A stretch of 64,000 nucleotides of DNA from contig NC_085095.1 of assembly GCF_963422355.1 (NCBI RefSeq), positions 5,264,327 to 5,328,326 of the forward strand, in the 5' to 3' direction. Under the pieces are notes generated by a model that was given only the letters and a program-made list of their open reading frames with translations, had not been told where the DNA came from and did not search any database. How positions within the stretch are numbered: position 1 is the stretch's first letter; the number at the start of each line of letters is the position of its first letter. Below are positions 27,335 to 43,961 of this stretch, piece after piece. The DNA comes from Corticium candelabrum. Its lineage: Eukaryota > Porifera > Homoscleromorpha > Homosclerophorida > Plakinidae. The position numbers and the translations under genes are program-made.

Positions 27335-30300
27335 TGCATGTGTGTGCATGCATCCGTGCATGTGTATGTCTGGATACACACTAGACCTATTGCTGCATTT
27401 TCCACAGGAAGCTATCAAATATCTATTACCAACAAGTTTGTTTGCACAAGATGCAAGACCAACAATGAAGGTGCAACTTACATTTTGTTATCAATCTCAC
27501 ACGCATACCTCATGTCTTACTGTTCTCATTTAGCATCCTTTTGAAATTTATCACAGCCACTTGCTTGAAGCAGATGACTTCACAGAGGATGGAAAACCTA
27601 AAGCTGCTGCTTTCTTTACTGGAGCACAAGAATATTTTGATACCTTATATGTAATTCTTGTTATCTAACTGAATTTCTACTAACATATTTACATAGTTGC
27701 TTGCATTAGGCGATATACGAGCAGGAAGAACAGGTCAAACGGCTGACGAATGAGCAGAAACATGGTGGAGGCAATTTGATGCATTTGTCTCACACAGATG
27801 CAAACAGCGGGCAGGAAATTGTTGGGGATGAAAATAGTGCAGCTGCTGATGAAAATAGTGCAGCCGCTGATGAAAATAGTGCAGCTGCTGATGAAAATAG
27901 TGCAGCTGCTGATGAAAATAGTGCAGCTGCTGATGAAAATAGTGCAGCTGCTGATGAAAATAGCCCAGCTGCTGATGAAAATAGTGCAGCTGCTGATGAA
28001 AATAGTGCAGCTGCTGATGAAAATAGTGCAGCTGCTGATTTGACGAGACACGAGGAGGGTCAGTTTGCGACTCTTGGGTCTGCTATTAATCAACAGGATG
28101 TGTCATCTCGTTGGCTAAAGAAGGATGAGATGTCACTGAAACTGGCCACAGAGTTGAGTGATAGTCAGGTAGCAACAATTATATTTTCGTTTGCTAACAT
28201 GAATGTGACAAATATGGTCGTGTGTTCAGTATGAGGTGATTATTGGAAGACTACAAGGTATGTTAGACATGCCTTATTTGGCCGCTACAAAAGACTTTCT
28301 GATGGGATTCCGCAAGGACGTTGTGCCTAATGTACATTATGGAAAAGAGCTTAAGGTGAGATATTCTGTGGTGGAAATGGTATGGCAATTGGACACAGAA
28401 GCTTAGGAATTATTTTGGATAACACAGTTGCTACAGACAGTGGCTTACTCTATTAACTGAAACATTATTAACCAACTGTGGTTTTTTTATGCTACAGTCG
28501 GCTGTCAGTTGTCCGAAGACTTTGGGACCCGACTCAACCTTGTCCATAACTGAATATTTTGGATAACTGACGTTAACTGTTATGGTGCTCTAACAGGTGT
28601 CCCTGGGCCTTCAAGGTTGCCCATGCACACTCGTTGAAACCGAATACATGTACTGTACCCTGAAATAAGATAATTGTGTGGTGGAAAAATTTGTGCGATT
28701 TTGTGCAATCACATCTCATTGCACAATTAAATTCCACACATAATTTTTCCTTTCACGTGTTCAGTACAACATAAGCCTCATGCCTAACGTGCACTGGCTC
28801 ATGATCACACAGGAAACGCTATCGCCAGCCACACGACGAGTCAACTCGTCTTTGCTTTGTAAGTGTTGTGCCATATCTGCTACTGGCAGTCTATCCACCA
28901 AAGAAATAGCAGTTGCCAACAGAGAGGTAGATGGAGAGGACTTGTTATCGCACAAATTTATTCCTTACTAATAGTGATGTCGCCTGAAATCGCGCAACTT
29001 TGTTATCGCACAGTTTTTCTACCCCACAATTTTTTTTTCAGGGTATACTGAACAACAGTTGCATAAACCCCCAGACTTGATTGCACCTTTATATGGTAAT
29101 AATGAGACAGTAGTTTACCATATAATGTTACTGACTTGACATTACACCTTGTTGCGCATACGCATGCGCATAACAGTTACAGTGCAGTTTACTGTGAGGT
29201 TTACAGTGCGTACTTCTAGTGGGCATTCAAGGCACTCCGCGTTCGGTTAACTGATGCATTTGGGTAACTGGTGTTCAGATAACTGACATCTGACTGTATT
29301 TCAATAGTCAAAATTCTTATTGCCTAGCAAGCTACTTCAAATTTCTACAAATGTAGATGTAGAATAACACTAATAGTCTATGATCCAAACCTGAAGCGCT
29401 CTAAAATGTGACTATTGTTGCAACCCTTGTCCGGTTTAAATTTTTGCTTTAAAATGTTGTTAGAGTCATATTGAAGTGAAATACGAATGTTGCCTTTAGA
29501 ATTTTTGTCCCAAGTTAGAGATTTTGAAGACTTTTCAATTGCACACTTAGGATCCGTACCTCGTGGCTGTGTTGTGCGGTACTACAGTAAGCGATTCTTT
29601 TTAGTGTTCACCGCGTGATAGACAGTTGTTCGCGTAACAAACTGTAATATCTATGTAGTAAGTTCCATTAGAAACGTGAAGCGACATCATCCTGATTACT
29701 AAACTGGTAAGTTCCAACACGTAAGGATCCTTACTCCGAGTCTATGTTGCGCGGTAGTAGCGATTCTTTTCTGTTTTCATTGCATGATAGACAGTTGTTT
29801 GTGTAACAAAATGTGATATATAATTAGTAAGTTCGATTAGGAACGTGAAGTGACGTCAGCCTGATATACGAAATCACTAGTCTGGTAGACGTACGTTCCA
29901 CAACACTGATGTAATGAAAACGTACTTTAGTAGAAGTACATGGGAACGTCAGATGCAACCACAGAACAAATAGGTTATTAAAATGATGTAATGGAAGCAT
30001 TTACGGACTGGATGTATACGTAGTAGCGTCATGTCTAAATTTACGATTGAAAACGCATGCACTCAATCAGCATAAATGAGGTCATTTATGTAACTGGATA
30101 GACTGGAAGAGTACAGCTGTAGCGTCAGATGGATAGTAATGGAAGTGCACTCAGTATTTTAGGTTATATTAGAACTGATGTCACTAGGAGTACCTCCAAA
30201 ATAGTACAGATAGTGTTATGTCTTGTTTGCATCAAGCTTTTCAAAATGCCATGCAGCTTTACGTGACAAGTGCAACGCTGGAGGTATGTAGTAGTCGGTT

Positions 30301-33300
30301 AATGTTTGTGAATTAGAGTCTTACACAAGAAGAAGCAGACACTCGATTGGCGCTTCATGCAAGGCATGCCGCAAACACGTTGCACACCACTAGTGTCCTG
30401 ATTCCTGTACCTGACACAGGTGTCGCCATTACAGGGTGATCTCTTACACCACAATTTTCTTGTACAATAATATAAATTTCGAACAGGAACAAAACAGTGA
30501 GTTCATTTTATCGATTTGTTCACAATGTCTCACACTGTAGGCCCAGTTTCCCAAGCTCTCGTCAGTTTGTATGCATTTCTTGGATGTGATTCCACCAGTT
30601 CATTTGCAGGTCACGGTAAAAACAGGATTTACAGGAAAACCCAAATGCATACTTTGGTTACATGGCAATTGAATGTTCATTATGTTAGGAGAAACATATG
30701 ATGAAAACCTTTTTGGCGTATGGGAAAAAAGTTTGTGCTTTGTAAGGTGAGCCTATAGGTTGCACGACAGCATTCGATATCAAATGTTCTGCGCAAACAA
30801 CAGTCGTATCAATCAGTTGCCTCCATGTCGTGATTCTCTGTGACTTCATATAGATATATCCGTCGCGCAAATAACCAAGCGACAGTCTGAAAGCGTTGTC
30901 CCAAAATTCTGTCTCCTGTTGGTCATGGATGGAAATTCGTTTCTGGAGATCCGACATTATCAGCTATGCAATGGTCAGATCAGTTGATGGCTCCAGAAGT
31001 GCTAATGGAATTCATTTTATGTTCTTGCAGCAGTAACTGCACTCTGGGCACTGCTCCTGTTATGGCAATGTTTCCAGTGCACTGACACTTCTATGTGCTT
31101 CCAAGAGCTATAGGTTATAACAAACAGGCAGACTGTGAATAAGTGATACTGATGTCGTGTAGAAGCAGCGATGGTGACTTGATCTTGATGAAATTTTCTT
31201 TTAGTGTTAGACATTTTAGAACCCTAATGTACTGAGAGATACACTCAAACTCCCCTTATCCGGGCAGCTTGGGACCGGACACTGCCCATAACTCAGAAAC
31301 GGCCACATCTGGGAACACCCCCACATTTTGCTCAATATGTACACCTGTATGATTAACATTCAATTTTGCATCCCTACATGTAAGTGAATGCACATACGTA
31401 CATAATAGATGTACATGTACACTGTACACTGACCTTTGTCTCGAGCGTCATCACAGACCTCTTTCGCTTCTGCGGGGCAGGCGTCTGCGTTGGTTTAGTC
31501 TCAGACATCTTCAGGTACGTCTTACAAGCTGTAAATATGAAACTAGCACCTAAGTATGGCTATCTGTCGACAAGAAACTGGACTAGTACTGGACTTTTGA
31601 TTACACGACCTTTGCCTTGACCTCGTGCACGTGGACCACGCGCAATACACGTGATGCAATTGTGCAATACGGGGGTGCCCGGTAGACGGACGTGCCCAGA
31701 TATGGGGCGTCCGGATAAGGGGAGTTTGAGTGTAAAAGTCGGACGAGGGGTGCAACGACATGTCACAATTCTGCAGTTGGATCATAGACTATGAGCTGTA
31801 GCATAATGCTAGGCTATGCATTTCTCCAGATAGACTATTCTTCAAATAGAGGCTGTGGTCTCTATTATTAACAGCAGTCTACAGCTGTGGCTTAATTAAA
31901 GCAGCCTATATTTGAGTGTGTTCTCTATTGTTGATAGGTGTTCAACTTTCTATGCATGTTTGTACGAGTATGTAGCGGTTTTGTGGATTTGTTACTAATT
32001 GGGCAGGCAAGCACAGAGCACAGCTGCTGCTTGCAGCTGTAATATTCTAGTTTGGTCTTATTTCTTCTAAACTGTCATTCCAGATGCGACCTCTACTCAG
32101 GGGCATCCTATGTTACTAACGTGTTTCCTTAGCTTTAGTCTCTATTCAAGGGCAGCTTTTAATTAAGTGCATGACTAGATAGATTATTAGTGTTTATGGA
32201 CTTGCACTTGTTATTGGTATTAGCTGAGATAATTTTGCACATGCATACGTCAACATGTAACTAAATCTGCTGTGCTATTTAATGAATGTGAATGGAAAAA
32301 TTGGGTTCCATGTCTTCTAGACAGTAACAGTTGTAATTGACAGTTGTTTTCAAAGACGTGGAAGGATGATAAGATGATAATTGAAGGCAAGCTAATTGCT
32401 TGAACTCCACAATGAACACTTGTTGTAGTATTAGTGTCATGTAAGAACCCAAATCAATCAACTGATGAAGACGAGGGATGTCCCTATTGCCATTACTGCA
32501 AGTTCATTGTAGAAAACTCCATTACACTAGACATACATCTACGTAATTATACATTGATTCCTAATATTTGCAAACATGTTGACTTGGCTCTGTGTACAAT
32601 TCCTATTGACTGAAATTTATCTAAAAGACTTTCAAGTATTAGCACTAAACACACTATTGACGGTGGTGTTTATAACTTTTAATTAAACCTTGTGTGTAAC
32701 TGCTATAAATGCTTGTCATGATTACTTTTGTTTTAGCTGGATGCAAGTGGACGAGCGTACTCAACAGGTTATTCTAGACTGATTAAGAGATTATGCTGTC
32801 TACAAGACTTTCGGTTGTCGTTTTGGCAGGGCACAGGAAGTGTTCAGTCGCTCAAGTTTGGCTGAGACAAGGAAGTGGAGTTGTGAAAGTCAACCGATGT
32901 CTATTGTTCAATTATTTCACAAAAATGGATGACAGGTAAACTAAGTATGAGCTCAACAAATGTATTAATTATTTAGTAAATTATTTCATTCAAACAGGCA
33001 ACAAGTCATGTATCCATTTCTTGTCACTGATACCATTGGCAACTTTGATGTCACATGTTCTGTGTCGGGTGGTGGCACTACAGGTAGTTTCACAGGCACA
33101 TTGTGATTGGGTTCTTCCTTTTTGCTGCAGAGCTACTAGATACGGGAGGTTAAGAGTCTAGAATGACTCAATTGAATGCTTTTCCGTTATATGGGACAAA
33201 TGAATAAGTTGGAAGAACCTAATTGGACATGCTTTAAGCATTTTAGGGGTTGTCCTTTTTTCGGCATTTTCACGGGCATTCAAAGCATACGCTAGGAGAA

Positions 33301-34161
33301 GGGGATGGCACTTGCCATACGCTTTTGCAAAATGTTTGTAGATGTGCATGCAGGGGGCCTGTTCTCATTTATTCATGAGAAACTCTATGAAAGTGAATCG
33401 AACTGTTAATTTTTAAACATTTTAACAGTATTAATTAAATCAATTAATACTTTTTGAACGCGGTCCTGTTTGCAACTCTAAACGTCTTGGTCGCCAAGAC
33501 GCTGTTAGGAAAGCACAAACTCTCTGGAAATGTGGTAGTGTGGAGAAAAGAAAGAAGTATTTGAACGTGCTGTTGATAAGTAGGAAAGGACCAAGAAATG
33601 CAGGACAACATCGTACTTTCAATGCAGTTCAATGCACTAAAGGTGAGAAAGGAGCAATTAGGCATATGTTGGGTTGCTTATAGAAGCTCTTTCACGATGC
33701 TGTTTAATATATGAAATTGTACTGTAGCAGGCTAGCAACAGCTTATTGTATGCTTTTATGAAGGGGTAAGGGGTGGGAAAAGCATACGCTTTGTACACTC
33801 ATGACAATGCTGAGAAAAATGGATGACCCCTTTAAATAGCAACTTGAAAGTAGTTATATTTGTTTTCTCTAGGTCAAGCTGGTGCCATTCGGCATGGTAT
33901 TAGTAAAGCACTTACTTGTTTCTCAGACACTTATGGTCCACTTCTTGAAGGAGGTCATTCATGAATTGGATATTAATCATCTGTTGTAGTGTTAATGTGT
34001 TAGTTTATAGCTGGTCTTTTGACTCGAGATCCTCGAATGGTAGAGAGGAAGAAGCCGGGCCAAAAGAAGGCAAGGAAGAAGTTTCAATGGTTAGTCACAG
34101 TATTTGTCTCTTGAACAACCATTGTAAGGTTATGGTTTTGTTTTGTAGGGTGAAACGATAG
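26157..34161 (+). CDS. MRPS9: Mitochondrial ribosomal protein uS9m, 13 exons
   Basis: Small-subunit mitoribosome protein. Exons: 26157-26222, 26409-26481, 27066-27169, 27408-27470, 27534-27650, 27710-28168, 28230-28355, 32737-32767, 32830-32935, 32998-33083, 33873-33953, 34011-34089 and 34149-34161. They total 1404 nt, or 467 residues, with all phases consistent. The first exon ([16 protein letters not shown]) looks like a mitochondrial presequence. The middle region matches animal MRPS9 ([29 protein letters not shown]). The uS9 core is [47 protein letters not shown], and the C-terminus is [18 protein letters not shown]. It is longer than human (396) mainly because exon 6 carries ten 7-residue repeats. 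Intron 7 is 4.4 kb and full of transposon debris. AATAAA at about 34242. Confidence 0.95.
26640..27010. repeat. (GT)n and (CTGT)n microsatellites in MRPS9 intron 2
   Basis: (GT)n at about 26646-26698, (CTGT)n with GTGT interruptions at about 26832-26898 and again (CTGT)n at about 26960-27008. The CTGT/GACA motif is the same tetranucleotide that abuts the retrotransposons at 57.7-60.7 kb. Confidence 0.9.
27184..27350. repeat. Long (GT)n tract with TACGTG interruptions
   Basis: About 165 bp of GT dinucleotides directly after the donor of MRPS9 exon 3. The overlapping Cys/Val and His/Thr frames are repeat products. Confidence 0.95.
27829..28038 (+). repeat. Coding 21-bp minisatellite in MRPS9 exon 6
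   Basis: Ten near-identical units of GATGAAAATAGTGCAGCTGC+T translate as DENSAAA repeated. One unit reads DENSPAA and one has a silent GCC. The array stays in frame. It inserts about 70 acidic, Ala-rich residues between the conserved N-terminal and uS9 domains, a segment with no counterpart in human MRPS9. Near-identity of units suggests recent expansion and possible length polymorphism. Confidence 0.95.
28493..29298. mobile_element. Pogo/Tigger-like MITE in MRPS9 intron 7
   Basis: TACAGTCGGCTGTCAGTTGT (28493) is matched inverted by the right end (reverse complement TACAGTCAGATGTCAGTTAT, ending 29298), with TA at both borders. The 0.8-kb interior has no transposase. Confidence 0.7.
29549..29905. 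repeat. Tandem duplication of about 180 bp
   Basis: Two adjacent diverged copies, starting GGATCCGTACC (about 29551) and GGATCCTTACT (about 29726), share GATTCTTTT, GATAGACAGTTGTT, GTGTAACAAA and GAACGTGAAG in the same order. Within MRPS9 intron 7; non-coding. Confidence 0.7.
30320..31065 (+). pseudogene. Remnant of a multicopy EEADTR / GCDSTSxF protein family
   Basis: Plus-strand fragments in several frames keep, in the right order, signatures of a large uncharacterised family common in cnidarian and sponge genomes and usually repeat-associated. They are [19 protein letters not shown] followed by [11 protein letters not shown] (about 30325-30435), [19 protein letters not shown] (about 30560-30618) and [20 protein letters not shown] (about 30973-31030, a Cys-rich end). 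Stops and frame changes separate them, so it is a dead copy inside MRPS9 intron 7. The family identification is from memory of its motifs and should be checked. Confidence 0.6.
31240..31734. mobile_element. Pogo/Tigger-like MITE
   Basis: TACACTCAAACTCCCCTTAT (31240, continuing CCGG) is matched exactly inverted by the end at 31734, with TA at both borders. It is 495 bp with no transposase. Confidence 0.8.
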
Positions 34162-34241
34162 CTAGTGAAGTACTATAGCTACTGCATTAAGGTAGTGTAC
34201 ATGCTGTATTTATTAGCATAAACAGACTTGTCTTTGATATT

Positions 34242-34247
34242 AATAAA
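34242..34247 (+). terminator. Polyadenylation signal of MRPS9
   Basis: AATAAA 81 bp after the MRPS9 stop codon. Confidence 0.6.
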
Positions 34248-34625
34248 ATAATCTAATCTAATTAAAACCCATTGGGTTAATGTTTGTGTTGTCTTTTAAT
34301 CGCACATGGTTACAGGCTACAGAGCTCTTAGACAGCTTTGCTAACCCTCAATTAATGGGAAGTAGCTTGACATTAGAATGGTAATACAAACATTAGACAA
34401 TATGACTGTCTTTGTGGCAGTCCAGCCTTATGTTTGCTTTGCCTTAAGAAATGGTAGTGGTGATGGTAAGGGGTGATGGGTGCTACCGAACTCATTTACT
34501 GTAATGAACAGCGATTATTTGAGAGGAACCTTTGGCCTCATTCTACTCATGTTTTTGGATTCTTTCTTCTTGGTGGTTTAGAAGGACAAGAGTAGATTCA
34601 GAATCGTTAATGGGTGTGCACACTT

Positions 34626-35030
34626 CAGTGGTGGATCCGGATGGAGCGCCCCCATTTGGCAGTCTTTTTTCTTTTGCTATAGTGTGCTGTACTTGTGTAG
34701 TGCGTAATGCACACTACAGAGGTATGCAATTTCTGGAAGTGTACGGAGTCTGTTCTGTTTCTTAACTTAACCCGCTTGAAGATAAGTAAAGTTTTTTTGT
34801 AGATATGATTTATTAAAAGACATTGGTAGTGCATTGTCTATGCATTCACTTGTGTTTCCTGACTACAGCACTTTGCTGACAAGACGCAAAACTCTTCCAT
34901 CATGCAGATCAGTTGCAGTTGTTCTGCAGTCTTTTCTTCAGGAACGTCACTAATATTATTAACTTGTGACGTTATAAATACTTTGTCATTTCTGCACTCC
35001 CTCCTTTGCTAAATCCTGGATCCGCCTCTA
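34626..35030. mobile_element. hAT-like MITE
   Basis: Begins CAGTGGTGGATCCGG and ends with the inverted GGATCCGCCTCTA. CACTT directly abuts both ends. 405 bp, non-coding. The CAGTGGNGGATCC terminus recurs near 51,461, where no second end was found. Confidence 0.6.
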
Positions 35031-35392
35031 CACTTGGAACAACATATGAGATGAAGTGATAAAGAGATCTATCATAGAGGGACTTGTTATCGGTGCTTGT
35101 GTACGAGCAAATTAATTATGTATCAAGAACCGGTATTACGTCTTTAATTTCTATCTTTTAATTTAAACCATTGCCATTGCAGAGAGAAAAGTCAGGAGAA
35201 CATCTTGGCAAATGTAGCGGCGGCACGTTAATGTATAACATACATCAATGCAACATAGATCATCATCACTCATTACCACACACTTAAGTGAACAATACAG
35301 CAATTGCTACACAATCTCAGTGAAAGACTGATGCCAGTGTTACACAACAAGCAAACAGTTATGATAGGTAATGACAACAACTTGTCCATCAT

Positions 35393-41217
<5,825 letters not shown>

Positions 41218-42507
41218 GGTTAGTTAACCTGCCACCGGTTGACCGTTACAATTAGCCTTGTTTATAATACAAAACGACTAGCTCAACAACACCTTTTCGT
41301 TGGTGTGCACTGCAACTGCGAAACGACGACAAGATTGTATCTACACCGGTTCCTACCGTGAGGGACCAACGCTAAATTGATAAAACAGCCGAAGAACTGA
41401 TCGGATGTCGAGATGTGAAATCCTGCGGCTTACCAGGAACCCCGCACGACCACTGCGGGAAAATTTTGTCACAACCACTTCCTAGAGTCAATCTGTCTCA
41501 TTATGTCAGCGCCTTGTCGACTTGTTACCGCCGGAAACAGGTGATTCGAGCGATTCAAAGAAAGCCGCCATAATTACGAGAAGTGTGAACGTTATCATTC
41601 CTCTAACAACGAGCCGCCTCGAGGGTGTACCGCGTCGCACCACTCCGCTTCCTTGGGTGTACACTCCTTTTTAGTGCTGCTACAGTAGAAGCGAAAAAGG
41701 GCAAGCACATTACACGTAACCGTGAACTCTCGCTCCACAAGAGATCAAGACCTAGCGTGTACTTGTCATCGCAGTTTCACATGAGGTTAAGAATCAAATT
41801 GCTTTGTAGTAAGCTAGTATCAAGCTAGCAGCTGAGCTGCTGTATTAATTAATTAGAGAAACTCAGGGGCTTAGACAGGGAGAGGCTTTTCAGTCAAGGA
41901 TTTAGAACAGCAACAGACTGCGTGTGAATCACAAATTAGAGACCATCACCTCCAACAGCTAGAGTCCGTATCTGGTTTCGGATACCGTCTAGATTCGGAC
42001 GCGTACGCGAGATCTTGGTCCAACGCAATTGTCTAGGTATGAAATATAGCGCAACGTAGAGACGGTAGGTAACTATTCTTGATCTGTGACAATCAATGGA
42101 TTTGGCTCGTTCTAGCGAGAGCGAGACTCGACTAAATGTCTACGCCTTACTCTAGACCCGGACAAATACCACTAGTTTCGGATGGCCTCTCGTGTAGAGC
42201 TACCAAAGCACAGACACAAACCGAATCTATTTGTTGCAGTAGCCTAACATGTCATCTTCCAAACAATCGTATGGGCAGTATCGTCGTGTTTCGTACGTAG
42301 CCGTGGTAGTCGTCAGAGTCGAGTGAAGTCACGCACTCTAGTTTCGAATGCCAGAAACACGATAGATCGTCATTTTCCTAGCAAATTTAGACACTCTGTA
42401 AAGATTTTCAGCATAGAATCTCGATGTCTAGTGCTAAAATCAACTTTTAAGACATGTTTCTACGTATTTCTATCCAATTTCTCATCACTCTCTGCAGCGT
42501 AGAGACA
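41218..42507. other. Spacer upstream of the GH31 gene
   Basis: Should contain the GH31 promoter. No exon, RNA gene or obvious promoter element is recognised. Short open frames such as 41625-41828 (+) lack similarity and splice support. Confidence 0.4.
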
Positions 42508-43153
42508 GTACGGTTTGAACATCTAGGGAACAAAATTTCCCTATGTAGCAGTATCTTACTGGCTTGCTACGCAATCTAGAGTAAAAAAGGTTCGACGTGC
42601 ACAATCAAAAGTAGGGTATTCCCCTCTGATAGTGGATATCTAAAAAATTTAGTTTTTCTTTTCGCGTGAGATGGTAGGACTAGTTTGTTCCACTTTTCAT
42701 ACGGCATTTCCTATAAACAAGCGTTCCTGACCTCTCTTTTGCTTCAGTAACAAACAAGAATACGGTGCGGCGCTGGTCTAAGCCGATTTTGTAATTGGCG
42801 CTACTACATGGCTGGTCTAGGTTCATACTGTAGACATACCTAGCCTCGTACCCAGGCCCTCTTGCGCGCACGGAGAGCCTCGGATTTTAGACCAGCGCCG
42901 CATCTTACTCTTGTTTGTTACTGAAGCAAAAGAGAGGTCAGAAACGCTTGTTTATAGGAAATGCCGTATGAAAAGTGGAACAAATTACTCCTACCATTTC
43001 ACGAGAAAAAGGAAACTAAAAGTTTTTCGCTATCAGAGGGGAATACCCTACTTTTGATTGTGCAAATCAAACCTTCTTACTCTAGATTGCGTAGCAAGGC
43101 AGTAAGATACTGCTACATAGGGAAATTTTGTTCCCTAGATATTCAAACGGCAC
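42508..43153. mobile_element. Large palindrome, arms of about 270 bp
   Basis: The left arm 42508-42780 and right arm 42888-43153 are inverted copies at about 90% by eye, for example TTGCTTCAGTAACAAACAAG (about 42740) against its reverse complement at about 42910. The 107-bp loop carries the GCCTCGTACCCAGGCCCTCT terminus also found at 13260-13937. A fold-back transposon or two opposed insertions; an RNA from it would form a long hairpin. Confidence 0.85.
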
Positions 43154-43199
43154 GGTACGATAGTCACATTGCTTTATGTATACTCCCACTCTAACAATT

Positions 43200-43958
43200 G
43201 TTTAGGCAAACACACATAAACCATACTGAATCATTTATTTCTTTCTCATGCAATACAATTTCACTAGACATCAGCATGCCAACAGGTCACCAGGTTAGAC
43301 AGCTGCCTCAGAAAGGACAGGCAGTCTTTGTGATCTGTTCTATTAAGACGTTTATGTAAGAGACAAAGACAGCATTCTGTACACCACTAACGAGAGTTGG
43401 GTACATCATCAGTTGACTAGCCCACAGGGACAAAATAGGGATTGCAGTGCCATTAGTTTTATTGGAGATGTGGCATAGCAGCAGCAGTGGCGGCGGAAGC
43501 AGCATGAACATTCAACAACAACAACAACAAAAAGAACAACAACAACAGCAGCATAAACATGCAACAACAACAACAACAACAACAGCTGCTGCAGCAGCAG
43601 CAAAAACAACAACAACAACTTCCTGTCCACAATCAACAATCAACTTCCTTCAGTGTTAACTTCTCCATACATGACAGACTTGTTATATCTTGTGTGTATG
43701 GGTGATTCTCAGTTTCACTGCATCAAACTAGAGTATTATTCTCTAACTAACTACTTAGGATAGTAGATATAATAGAGCAGAACCACGTGATTACTAACTC
43801 CTACTTTATTTAATCATTGTAAACTATGTATACACTTGCAATTGTCCAATGATAAAAAAGAACCGTAAAAATGTTTAGTTCATGGCAAACTACACCCTAG
43901 TAATGAATTAAATTGTTGCATCATCATGCGATGCCAATAAATCTTATAGTCACTCCCA
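43200..43958. other. Spacer with (CAA)n/(CAG)n repeat
   Basis: CAA-rich trinucleotide array at about 43516-43620 with a CAGCAG segment. It gives poly-Gln, poly-Thr or poly-Leu frames depending on phase, but has no start context or conserved flank, so it is treated as a microsatellite. Otherwise AT-rich and empty. Confidence 0.7.
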
Positions 43959-43961
43959 TTA

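Larger units (their letters stand above)
34162..35392. other. Intergenic region MRPS9-GH31 with one MITE
   Basis: Apart from the MRPS9 polyadenylation signal and the inverted-repeat element at 34626-35030, no exon or RNA gene is recognised. The two flanking genes converge here. Confidence 0.5.

Noticed and set aside
27798-28043. Alternative plus-strand frame of repeated MKIVQLL
   Set aside because: Shadow of the DENSAAA minisatellite in MRPS9 exon 6, which is supported by splicing phase and uS9 homology.
43447-43659. Poly-Gln/Thr/Ala open frame
   Set aside because: It is a CAA/CAG trinucleotide repeat that is open in several frames on both strands, with no conserved flanking coding sequence.
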